From positions 372,001 to 436,000 of the forward strand of contig NW_008709945.1 in assembly GCF_000327385.1 (NCBI RefSeq): a stretch of 64,000 bases of DNA, written 5' to 3'. Positions 51,630-62,050 of this stretch are shown here, in pieces. Origin of the DNA: Lottia gigantea (Eukaryota > Mollusca > Gastropoda > Lottiidae). Made by a program: the position numbers and the translations under genes. Each line of letters opens with the position of its first letter. Position 1 is the stretch's first letter. The notes beneath the pieces are model-generated. The model was not told where the DNA came from. It saw only the letters and a program-made list of their open reading frames with translations, and did not search any database.

Positions 51630-53976
51630 TGTTTTTAAAAGTGCTGATAGACTTCTTTTGAATTCTATTTGTGCCAATTTTTTGTATTGTTTTTGTATTG
51701 AATTCAAAACTCATCTTCTTATTCCAACTTTGACCAACTCTGTTTTATGAATCTCTAATATTTCATTAGTTATTTTTAGTCCCGTGCCAGTTTTATGTAG
51801 TTTTAATCCATTTAAACGCAGATTGGATGCAAAAAGAGATTTTATTCTTGAAAACTGAAAAGAAATGATAACAAAATTTTAGAAAATATGAGAAATCTAA
51901 ATGAATAATAGTTTCTGTTGAAGCAAATTATTCTCTCATCTGATATTAAATTTAGTTATTGATCAATTTATATTTTTGATAAATTAAAAATTACTGAAAG
52001 TTTTCAAGATAAAGGTCCCTGTGCAAATATTTAATGGATTTAGCTATGTTCAGTGTTTCAATGTATTTCAAAGTACCAATAATACTCAATTTGTACAGCA
52101 TAATAATGATATACCATAGTGAATATTGCATAATATATATTGCTTCATTTCAATCTTCTAAAAGAATCTAAAAATATACTTTTGTATTGAGGCGTTTTAA
52201 TCAGTGATTTAACTTTTAACCTTTGCTTTACTTTTTAAACTATGTTTAACAAATATTTTATTTGAAAATGTGTGCCACTGATCAGTTTTACTGAATGTAC
52301 CAGCGCTATTATTATATAGTCAAATATATTCAGCTGTATTGATATTAAACCATACCTTCCCCTCTATTGGTGCCAATTTCAATGTTTACATTACATAATG
52401 GGACTGCTTATTTTAAATGCAATAAATGTTCAAAATGCCTATATACACCTATATCATTACTGTCAAAAAACCAATTCTAGTCTTTATTTTAATTTATATT
52501 TATATATATATTTGCTTTATATTATTCTATTTTGTAACTTGCTGATTTGAATTGCTAAGAATTGCTGAATTTGACATTTATAAATTATCCTTGAAATGTA
52601 GGGGTTTTGAAAAAGTGTTAAATGCTGCATTCTACAATTTACACTTGCAATAAACAATCACCCAGGTGGTTGTTGGATGAGTTATCTAGTCAAAAAACTC
52701 AAATTGAACTTTCAAGATAGTCCTAGTTAAAATGTTATAACATGGAAACCCTTTTATTTTGTGTATATATTTTGAAATTGATTGTTTCATCTTACATTAT
52801 CTCAGATATTTCTATATGATTTTAACATTTCATTCATTCATTTTAATTCATCCTTTCACTTGTTAAGATTAAAAACTATACACATTTCCTACTTGTTACT
52901 GAGGAGGTACTAAGGTATGAATATCTGCTTTTCAAAAGTGTTACATGTGCATTTAAAAAAAATTTGATTTTTCCTGAATAAATTAATTGTAAGAAAATCT
53001 AGAAAAATACCAAAATACTTAGTGCCTCCATTGATTGTTAAATACTGACATTCCAAAATTCAGAAGAAAATTAAATTTGTTACCCAATTACTGACACTGT
53101 TGAATTTGATTTGCTGATTTTGTTGATTTCAAACACTTCCTTTGAAAATAAAATACTCCACAATTATTAATTTCTTTTTAATTTTTTTTTAACTTTAAAG
53201 TAATTGAATAATTTTTTTTTTTGCAGATTTTATGATAAAATGTGTTCTATGCTACTTGTTCTGTTTTTATTCCTTTTTTTTTTAAACTTTGAATTCCTTT
53301 TGTTAAAGTTTTGTTGATTTTGAAAATTGATTTTTAAATCCATTGGTAAAGTTTTATCAGGATTTGAGAGAATTCTGGGAGGATTATTGTCTCATTTTAG
53401 AATCTGTGTCTTAGTATTTTAGGGTCTGAATATAATGTTTAGTTAACTGTATGGAATAGAATATAAAATTGAATCATCTGGGATAAAATGTATATCTTTT
53501 AATTGTAATTCATAATTATAAAGAAATTTATTTAAAATAGAGTATATTATATTTAGCATTTATTTAGACTTTATGTATATTTAAAAATTGTGTAAATTTA
53601 GGTAATTTTTCTTGAAATTTTGGACCAAATTTGAAATTTGATTAATCAAATATCCCACATTTTGGGCGCCAATTTCTATGTTAGTTTATAATTTTTTGAA
53701 TGTTAAGAAATTTCAATTAAATTTGTAATACTCCTATATATAGCATAATAGATATTATTTAGAGAAAATGTATGTATATTATGATTCCTGTAGTATATTC
53801 CTTGTAAATCTTCTTCAATGTTTTAATTCATCTTATACTATAGACAGTAGATGGCCTTATTTAGACATATTGACCATATATGGCAATAATAATATGGTCA
53901 TGTGATGTTAACAACCAATGGTTAGCCTCAATGCTATTACATTATTAGAATGTATGAAATACTCAATTCTCTGTTA

Positions 53977-53982
53977 AATAAA
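53977..53982 (+). terminator. poly(A) signal of ZEB (distal)
   Basis: AATAAA is followed about 20 bp later by a GU/U-rich stretch (TTTTGTGTCTTTGTTT), the usual layout of a cleavage site near 54,000. It is the last such pair before the ACBD5 gene. Confidence 0.6.
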
Positions 53983-54000
53983 CTATATAATACATCATAT

Positions 54001-54971
54001 TTTGTGTCTTTGTTTCTATTTGATTGAAAATAATTATTAACAACGCTGAGGTGAAATGAGCCATATTTTAGATGTCTTGATGATGATGGGCACAAATTAG
54101 AGGACAAAATTAGATCTTTTAGATTCTACGCTCAGGTTCATCAATGTAAAAGTTGATTTCTCAAGGAGCTATTTATGCAGAAAATTTTGTATGTAGTTTC
54201 AAGTACTGTATACATACAAATATTTCATGAATCCACAGATATCTGAGGCATAATAAGAGTCACAAATTTTCTAATCATTGTAATTATGTAGATCAAAATT
54301 TTACCAAGCCTACCTTACGCAGTGAAATCTGGCAGTTGGTAGTCAAAAATTGTATTTGTGACTCAAGATAACGGTGTATACATGGGAAGCATATTGAGCC
54401 TAATCTTTTTAAATTTGGGATCTAAGCCACATTACATATCAAGACCAAGTGACCACTGTCTGGTTAACTTGGGGCAAGATGGGAGATTTTATAAGCAGTG
54501 GTCAGAACACTTTTTATAGTGGCTAATAAAAATCCACCTCAATCCCTTAAAAGGGTCATGGGCTACAAAACCTTGGAAGTGTACACTTGTCTTGGCCTAC
54601 ACATTTAGAAAATCAAGAAGGAAGGCTAACATATTTTAGATTCTTGTGGCCTTAAGTTGAGTACTAGAATTAAAAGAATAATAACCTAATTCTCCCCAAG
54701 ACTAAAGTGCAACTGCAATTTGGCTCTTATCTAAGCCAATAGATCTTATTGATTAAAACATTTCTATAATTATTTCCATTTAAAGAACCTATTTGTAATT
54801 GAATGTAAATATATATATGATGGAAGGGGAGCAACTCCATTGAATGAAGTCACGTTCGTTTATTGATTTTTAGTGCAGATTTTACTCGTAACGGTTGAAG
54901 GGAAGTAACTGTATTTAAAAAAGAAAGTTTCTTGAACGACTGGATAACAAGGATTACATTACTGTACCATC
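54001..54971. other. intergenic region and ACBD5 5' flank
   Basis: About 970 bp separate the ZEB poly(A) signal from the ACBD5 start codon. The last 150 bp carry two copies of the AAGGGGAGCAACTCC-type word (54,822-54,839 and 54,897-54,911), one CACGTTCG patch and no clear TATA box. The ACBD5 promoter and 5'UTR should lie here. Confidence 0.5.
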
Positions 54972-57900
54972 ATGGCGGATACAACTGCTAAAACAAAATT
55001 CGATGCTGCTGTAAAAGTGATCCGTGGATTGCCCAAGAATGGTGAAAATATTTTTATACTTTCGTCAGAGACGCTTAAAATGTCGGTCAAACATTGTTAT
55101 ATTTTCTGAACAGAAATTGTCAAAATGTGGATATCATTTGGATTTGTTTTGGTCCCCAATTTGTTATTATTATCTATTTTGTGACCGATAGTAATGAGAT
55201 ATAACCTTTGAACCACATTTTACAGTAACAACGTCATTTATTATGGACTAAATTAACCCTTCTCCTACATGAGCTTATTCAAAGTAGAATTTTGAACTGC
55301 ATACTTATAATCATTTCATTTGTCTAAGAGTTTTATGTCTTTGGGTCAATAAAATAGAAAATTTAATAACTTGACAAACATTCCCTTTCCCAGACATTTC
55401 TGTGATCCTCATAGTCTCATGTCAAGCTATTTATTTTTTTATCGTACTCCCATTTGTAGCATTTAACACACAATAACGGCAGAGATATCTTGGCAATGTA
55501 GGCATATGAACCTTTCTTGATAGGGTTGGGCTATATTCTGCCAGATCTGATAATTGCCAAATTGAATAATAAGATTTAAAGATCATTTTTTTTTTTGATT
55601 CAGGCACATTTCAACCGTCTCATGAATTGATGTTGAAATTTTATGGTTTTTATAAACAGTCAACTGAAGGACCCTGTACACAGAGTAAACCTGGATTCTG
55701 GGATGTGGTGAACAAAGCAAAATGGTAATAATTGTTGTCCATGTTCTTTTTAATTTTAGTACAATATAATAATAATATCATAGTCACAATACACAGATAT
55801 TAAATCGATATCATTCAAACAATTAATAAGGAAATATGCTTTATTAAAGTCAACAGATTGATTTTTTGAACTGATAACCAAGCATTTGACAACAATTTTT
55901 AACACTTTAACCAACTGAGCTACAATGTGTAAGAAGTTTTCAAAATTAGACATTCTTTAAACAAGACTGTACCATGAATGTATTTTGTACTCAGATGAGC
56001 TCCCTAAAAATATAAGATGTCTTACTTTGTTGATAATCATTTTTCTTGACAATTTTGTAAAGATGTGCTATGTTCTTGAAATAATTTCCATATTTGATTA
56101 ATAATAATGATAATAATAATAATAATAATAATTGTATTTATAAAGCGCTGAAATCCACTCTACATGGAGAGTGCTCAAAGCGCTGACACATGTCTTTCAC
56201 AAGCTTTATTCACAGTAAGTCTAATCGTAAAGACCAAACTTTATATTTGAAGATGATCTAATGGATAAGTTGAGGGAATTCTATAAGTGTGCAGCAGCAT
56301 ATGAAAATGTTCTATCACCAAATCATTTTAAATTGCAGGGAAGCTTGGAACAAGTTGGGAGATATGCCTAAAGAAGAGGCCATGCTGAGTTATGTTGATG
56401 AGTTAAAAAGTGTGAGTCAGTCATAACCAATATTATCTTTTATTATTAAAGATTAATTCAGTATTATTCCATTCTTTGTGATACATGAGTGATGGCATGA
56501 CATGCCTTGTCATTGTGGGGTTACCTTGTCAGTATTTAAACTGTTCAAAAACTATGCATAAATGAATTTTTTTTATGAACAGAATAGAAGACAGAGACAG
56601 CTTAACAAAAAAATTTAGATTGTAGAAATTGTAAATATATTGTTTTTATTTCAGATTATAGAAGCCATGCCCCAAACGAAAGAAGTTGGACATTTTCTGG
56701 ATAAATTAGGATTTTTCTATGAAGTGGTGGATGAGAAAGATGAAGTACGGTCATCTTCCATGAAGAAATTAGGTAATGGTGATATACAACATGATGGCCA
56801 GGATAGTGAGGGTGAAGAACAAGAAATAGAAACTGAATCTAATGTGTCATGGAATCAAGGTATGGGAAAACCTTTTTCAGATGAATATCATTTATTGTTT
56901 GATGTTTTTCATAATATTTTGACATTTTGGAATTTGAGAGCAGTGTTGACACCTCTGTACTAATATGATTAGTAAATGAGATCTCTGTATGAATTATATT
57001 CAGATTTTCAACCTGGTTCCCTTTTGTCAGAGATACCGGTTGAAAGTGCTGACATGGAAAAAGTTGTTCGGATAGGACAAAAAAACCCTGGCTACTTCAC
57101 TTCAGGCTGTGCATGTTAAAGATCCCTCAAAGGTTGGAAATCAAGAAATTGTTGGCTAGTCCAGCTGTCCTGGCAAAATTTTCCAAATTACACACTGCAT
57201 GGCTTTGCATGGAAGTATGACTCTGTTTATTTCTTTTTTTTTTTTCTTTTGTTAAAAAAAGGCTTGTACTTTGTTTTTAAGAATTTGTTTTTATAAAAAA
57301 AATGTAAATATTTTCTCGATCAGACGCAGAATTAGATCCAGATTTTAACCATTCGACTGCCGTAGAAGAAATAATGAGGAAGTCAGAGTTTATAAATGGT
57401 AACCAGAAACATATCACAGTCTCAGAATATCAGACAACTCATAGTAAAGTTTCTTTTGATAATCAGCGTCCTAATATAAGTAAGTTAGAGCATAAGTTGT
57501 CAGTATATATTACTGATTGGCTTATCTAAAAAAAGTAAATGACTAAAGTATGATTGGTCAAAAATATGGCGCATCTGTCCCTTTAAGAGTGGGTTGCTTA
57601 AAAGTCGGGCTTGTGGTACTACAATAATAAAATTTTGAATGCAACACAGTAACCTTCACTCTGTATAAATTCAATTTAGTTCAGGTGTGTTATTAATCTT
57701 CATCTTGTACAGGACAGCTTGCCTTTTAACTGACACAAAATAAGTCTTTGAATGATATTGATAATAGTTTTTATTAAACATAAGTTAGTGATATTGATTT
57801 CACCAAATTGAAAGTTATTCTGTTCAAATTAAATTTATTGTTTATTTAAATCATAATCTTTAAACAACAGCTAAATGTAAGCGTGCCATTGGAATCAAAC

Positions 57901-60054
57901 AAGATTTTTTTTCTCTGTAGATTGTAAGAGAGAAGAAATACATGTGAATGGAGGAATGAATGGAGTGGAAGAAAGTGGTAGTGAATCAGATGAATTCTGT
58001 GATACATCAGATGAACCAATTCAGGTAAAATTTCGATTACCGTGTATATTTTTTGGAGAATACTTTAAGAGCCTATGAGACAAAATGGCACCCCTGGTAA
58101 AAACTCTCGATAGACATTACAGCACAACAAATCTTGGCTCTGCACTGTATTGAGACATCTTTGCCACTCTGGAACATACAAGTGTTTGACCTTAATCCTT
58201 TGAACACTGAGTGTAAAAGAAATAAAATAATTTTATACCCTGAACATTATGTTCTGTCACTAAGTAACAACCGTATTACCTGTTGCTCGGTATATTGCGT
58301 AACGATGTGGCTGGTAGGCCAGTGGGGTTGAAAAGGTGAAAACCACCCCGGTTTTAAAATGATTTTTGTGTTGAATTCGGCAAATTAAAACCATAGAGTT
58401 AACAATGTCATGTTTATGTAGTATAATTATAATTTTAGGACCCAGTAGTGAATGGAGATATCAGTATGCAGCTCAATACTTCAACTCCCATATCAAAAAC
58501 AGGACACCATGTTAGATTCAGTGATGTTGTTGACACGCCAGTTCTTCATTCAAATCAAACTTCAAGAAACTCTCAGCATCGTGATCTCCGTCTTGGACTA
58601 TTGTCAAACTCCGTGCCTTTTGCTGCTAAAACTAAAAAAGAAGCAATGCTCTCAGACAGTCTACTAGTAAATGCAACATCGAATGACTCGTTGAACCTGT
58701 CTACAGATAGTCAGTTAGGTGTTAGTCTTCATCATCCAGACAACAGTATTTTAAACCAATCAGAATGTGAATCTGTGATGTCAAGGGGAGGTGGAAATGT
58801 TCAGAAAGGTCAAGGGTCGTTCCCTGTATCATCAGATAGTTTCAATGATTCTGTCGGCAGTAGAGGTAAGGAATTAAGGCTAAATCCTTTCTCCCAGTGT
58901 TCAACAACATATATGGTTTTTCATTACGATTTGTTCAATTTGGTTTTTGAAAAATTTTCATTAGAGGTAGTAATCCTTTTTCAATGATTTTCATTCGAAT
59001 ATAAATTTTTCATAATCAGTGTGATTTTCAAAATTTATCTTCATTTTCCAACTCTTGGTTACAATTATGATTTTAATATTTAAAATAACTATTATATTGG
59101 TGCATACTATTATCACTTTAATATAACTGTGTTGTATAATAATAGAAACATCAAATTTCTTTCATTCAGGTTGATTATTTTTTCTTCAGGGAATAGCGGA
59201 AATGTTTCTGGAAGTAGACGTGGGTTATTTAATACTAATTCAGGGGGGTCAGGTGAAGATGGTGATGACGTTCTAAGAGGTCGTAACTATAGTGATTTAA
59301 ATGAACAAATAGCTGTAGCCTTGGTGAGATTACAACAAGATATGAATGGTGTCTTATCCAGGTTGACCAATTTAGAGGCCATGACAGAAAGACAAAATCA
59401 GGTTAACATAATGAAAATATTTAATATTAAATGTACCCTGTTTATGGAAATTTAATGAAAATCCATCCTTTTCTGAGGGTTACTTCTCTTGAGATCACAT
59501 GATCTGAGAAAATATATTAGTGTCAAAAGTTATCATAATGTATGCTTACCCAAAATAAACAAATAAACATCATCTTTCCCAATATTTGCAAATTTAATTT
59601 TATGTACTTTATTTTCAGGAACGTGAAAGGAAAGAACTTCAGAAAAAGTCTCAATGGTGGCCTTTTGGTAATCTTTCCAAAAGAACGGCAGCTTTTATAT
59701 TTGTTTGGCCTTTCGTAGCACATTTTATTATAGCTTTAGTTTGCAAGAGAAAAAGGTATCATTGGTTTTGATTTACTTTCCCTATATTTGATGTAGTGTT
59801 GAAATCCAATATGATTCATTCCCGGTTATCCTTCAAGGAATTAGTGCTATTATTTATATTGAAACTCTATGAGGCTTTTGGTTTGTAAATTCTTTATATT
59901 ATAACTGTAATGAAAATAAAGTAATGGTGATATAAGGCCAAAGTTTTCAATGCATGTTCTTAGCTTATAAACTTTTATTTTGGTATTAGAGGGAACCTTG
60001 CGTGTATTAAAGTTATATACCAATTATTTATTTTTATTTCTTAGGAGACGGTGA
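54972..60054 (+). CDS. ACBD5: ACBD5, tail-anchored peroxisomal acyl-CoA-binding protein
   Basis: Binds very-long-chain acyl-CoA at the peroxisome and, in vertebrates, tethers peroxisomes to the ER through VAP proteins. Ten exons: 54972-55041, 55604-55724, 56339-56411, 56655-56859, 57324-57479, 57921-58024, 58439-58865, 59190-59401, 59619-59755 and 60045-60054. All phases agree, giving 504 residues. The start MADTTAKTKFDAAVKVI matches human ACBD5 closely. The acyl-CoA-binding domain spans about 8-94 (FYKQSTEGPC at 39-48, KAKWEAW at 61-67). An FFAT-like EFCDTSD at 233-239 sits behind an acidic SGSESD. A coiled-coil segment covers about 418-466. SQWWPFG and a membrane span at about 479-497 are followed by the basic tail CKRKRRR, as expected for a peroxisomal tail anchor. 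Only ten bases of the last exon are coding. Identification is firm. Confidence 0.96.
56099..56200. repeat. dispersed repeat with ATAATAAT tract and AAAGCGCT
   Basis: In ACBD5 intron 3, an (ATA)n run leads into TTTATAAAGCGCTGAAAT and then GTGCTCAAAGCGCTGACAC. The two GCGCT words repeat one another. The AATAATAAT-plus-TATAxAGCGC layout is familiar from short dispersed repeats of many invertebrate genomes. I cannot name the family. Confidence 0.55.
57012..57212 (+). repeat. SINE-like dispersed repeat, copy 1
   Basis: This stretch of an ACBD5 intron shares GGCTGTGCATGTTAAAGATC, then CCTC and GTTGGAAATCA-type sequence, with the PDSS1 intron at 63,158-63,333. Both copies also start with a GTTCC...TGTCAG...GAT block and end with ACACTGCATGGC. 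They have the same orientation and are clearly diverged. Length and lack of coding fit a SINE, but I saw no convincing tRNA-type promoter. Confidence 0.6.
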
Positions 60055-61256
60055 AGGGAACAAATTTTATTATTTTATTCTTGATTGGATGAATTAAGGA
60101 ATCTATTAAAGAATAAATGGAGAAAGAATGAAAGAAAACCTCAGTGCTATTGTCCAATTCTTCTGTGTCTTGACATTTTACCAATATTATTCATCGTTGG
60201 ATATTATTTGGCTTGTTTGCTGAGCTCTGTTTATGTTTGCAATCTGCCTCTGTTAACGAAATCAATATTTGTTATCAGTTTTCATATCCAAAGTTTACAC
60301 CTACCAATGGTAATAACTTTACCATGAGAAATTGTAAAGGGTTCTTAGGAAATATATTTTGTTTAGCAAGAATTACAGTATTTTTAACAACTTATAAATT
60401 AGATATTTTCCAAATTTGAGCTTGTTCTCAGTGAAAAAATTTAAAACTTCAAATATATGCTGTTAAATCTTGTATTCACTTTAACCAAAATGATATACTT
60501 ATTATATGATAATGATTCAAAAGAGATATCGTAGCCTACATTAGGTACAGATTGACATATTTTGCAACAATTCATAAGGAACATGTAAAGACCTGAGATC
60601 GTGTCTGTGAATCATGATAAATGTATATTATGTAGATTTTTAAGCTATATTGTGATAATAATATTTGTATTATAAGAGTGAACAAAATCTTTATTCTTTA
60701 TTATATAACTCTCAGGTATAGTCATAGTTGGCAAGGATACATTATGCCACTAATGTACCAAATTATAGGTATACTCAGTTCATATTAGGTCATTACTTCA
60801 GGAACAGACTCGTAGATTCTTTGATAAAGTTAATGGGGACCAGCTGTTTAGAGAATTAACCGCTTTTACTCCTTTAGAGTTCACAGAGCCATGATCAGTT
60901 CGGTTTCCCAACTGAAACAAATGTTGGGAACCTATCCCTGTGTCATGCCGATGATTAGTATAATACGATGCGTACAGTCAATGGTGAAGAACTCTTTCAA
61001 TGAATACACTTGCAACTGGTAGTCAAATTGTAAACTAATCAACATTCCAAATACTTAAACTACTAGTCCATAAAGGGAAGATCCCTTGTGGTTCTTAATG
61101 TGTTCCCTTCAGTATTAACATTTCTACTATCTAATTTGCATAATTGCTTTATTCCAAATTGGCAGATTTTAATTGTGTTTTAATGTGCAATTGACTTGTA
61201 ATTATAATGTGTTAATAATAAATTATTTTATCTGTTTCTTTTTATTCACTTTATAG
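60055..61256 (+). other. ACBD5 3' region
   Basis: The stop codon at 60,052-60,054 is followed by AATAAA at 60,112 with a U-rich stretch about 45 bp later, and by another AATAAA at 61,217. Either could end the ACBD5 transcript. A small hairpin-forming pair (TTCCCAAC and GTTGGGAA) lies near 60,903-60,930. No other gene is evident; open frames of 68-80 codons at 60,085-60,419 lack motifs. Confidence 0.5.
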
Positions 61257-61347
61257 TAAAAACAGCTTTAATTTCATGAAATATATAGAAAAAATCTCCA
61301 AGAGCTCTAATTCCAGTGGCAGCACCAGTCTCGAAAGGAACATATAG
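61257..61347 (+). CDS. candidate alternative last exon of ACBD5
   Basis: A strong pyrimidine-rich acceptor (TTTCTTTTTATTCACTTTATAG) opens an exon at 61,257. ACBD5 exon 9 ends with AG in phase 2. Joining it here gives AGT, then 29 codons (starting KNSFNFMKYIEKIS, ending SGSTSLERNI) and a stop at 61,345-61,347. This would replace the short tail RRR with about 30 Ser/Lys/Asn-rich residues. The phase fits and the acceptor is good. However, other frames of the next 250 bp also look protein-like, so chance is possible. Confidence 0.3.
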
Positions 61348-62050
61348 GGAGCAGGCTAACTTAATGAAAGAACAACTGTTAAGGTTCAGATTAAAAATGT
61401 GGTAGCTCCATGGGAACTACTAGGAGAGTCTGAGATGGTTCTTCCACAAGAAAACTTTTTAGAAATAGAATTGACTGTCAACTGCCAAAGTTTCACAGGG
61501 TCAGCATTCTTTTGTGCTAATCTCAACTGTAAATAGATTCAGACATAACCACACCTCTATGCTTATTTAATGTTGGCTTTTAAAAGTGATAAATCTATTT
61601 TCTAACATTTTTAGTTCTGCTACTACTTATTCAGAGTAGGTCATTAATTTGAAATCCTTAGAAAATTCTCTTTGTCTCAAATTCGTTGCTTATTTGAGTC
61701 ATTTAAATCGCGGTTAATTTACCTCTGGCCCAACTATGTATTATCCATATAAATCAAGTTACGAAAAGGATTTTAAAAGCAGTGGTGAAAGGTGAAAAAT
61801 TATGTGTGGTCTCATTTTGTACATTGTACAATGAGAGTTGCCTCCCTTATACCGTTGTACTTATTCGAATGTTTCTATTTGCTGCTACTTGCTCGGAAAG
61901 CACAGTCTTGTATAAAAAATGGAGTTTGTGTCAATTTTGTTTGATATGTATTACTTCATTATAAGATTGAAACATTTTTATGCCTAATACGAAAATTTCA
62001 TTGACCCCAAATGACCTTCACATAGCTTCGCATTTGGCCGGTACCGAGTA
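61348..62050. other. intergenic region and PDSS1 5' flank
   Basis: No gene is identified. Two overlapping open frames at about 61,270-61,545 look protein-like in composition but have no splice context and no family I recognise. A minus-strand copy of the AAGGGAGGCAACTC word lies at 61,832-61,850. The last 70 bp before the PDSS1 ATG are CpG-bearing and probably contain its promoter and 5'UTR. Confidence 0.4.

Larger units (their letters stand above)
49606..52376 (+). promoter_or_regulatory. UGCCAAA (miR-96/263b/182-type) seed-site array
   Basis: GTGCCAAA, the full seed complement of miR-96 (UUUGGCAC) and matching miR-263b over bases 2-8, occurs at 49606, 49690, 49768, 49934, 49987 and 50680. 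GTGCCAAT occurs at 51671 and 52370. TTGCCAAA, the miR-182-type complement, occurs at 49664, 49745, 49917, 50663, 50756, 51031 and 51128. ATGCCAAA occurs at 49631 and 51260. I noticed no GTGCCAAA elsewhere in the window. The density is far above what AT-rich background should give. Which family member this animal expresses is unknown to me. Confidence 0.65.
48735..54000 (+). promoter_or_regulatory. long 3'UTR of ZEB
   Basis: After the stop, about 5.3 kb of AT-rich sequence without splice-paired open frames runs to a poly(A) signal at 53,977, less than 1 kb before the next gene. The proximal half is full of conserved-miRNA seed complements, listed separately. GU-rich tracts lie at about 49,945-50,160 and 51,300-51,370. 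Possible earlier AATAAA signals occur at about 49,800, 52,421 and 52,649, so shorter UTR forms are possible. A 124-codon open frame at 49,498-49,872 is a by-product of repeated seed-site words. UTR extent is inferred from position and signals. Confidence 0.75.

Noticed and set aside
61270-61545. Two overlapping protein-like open frames after ACBD5
   Set aside because: No splice context or recognisable family; only the phase-compatible candidate last exon was kept, at low confidence.
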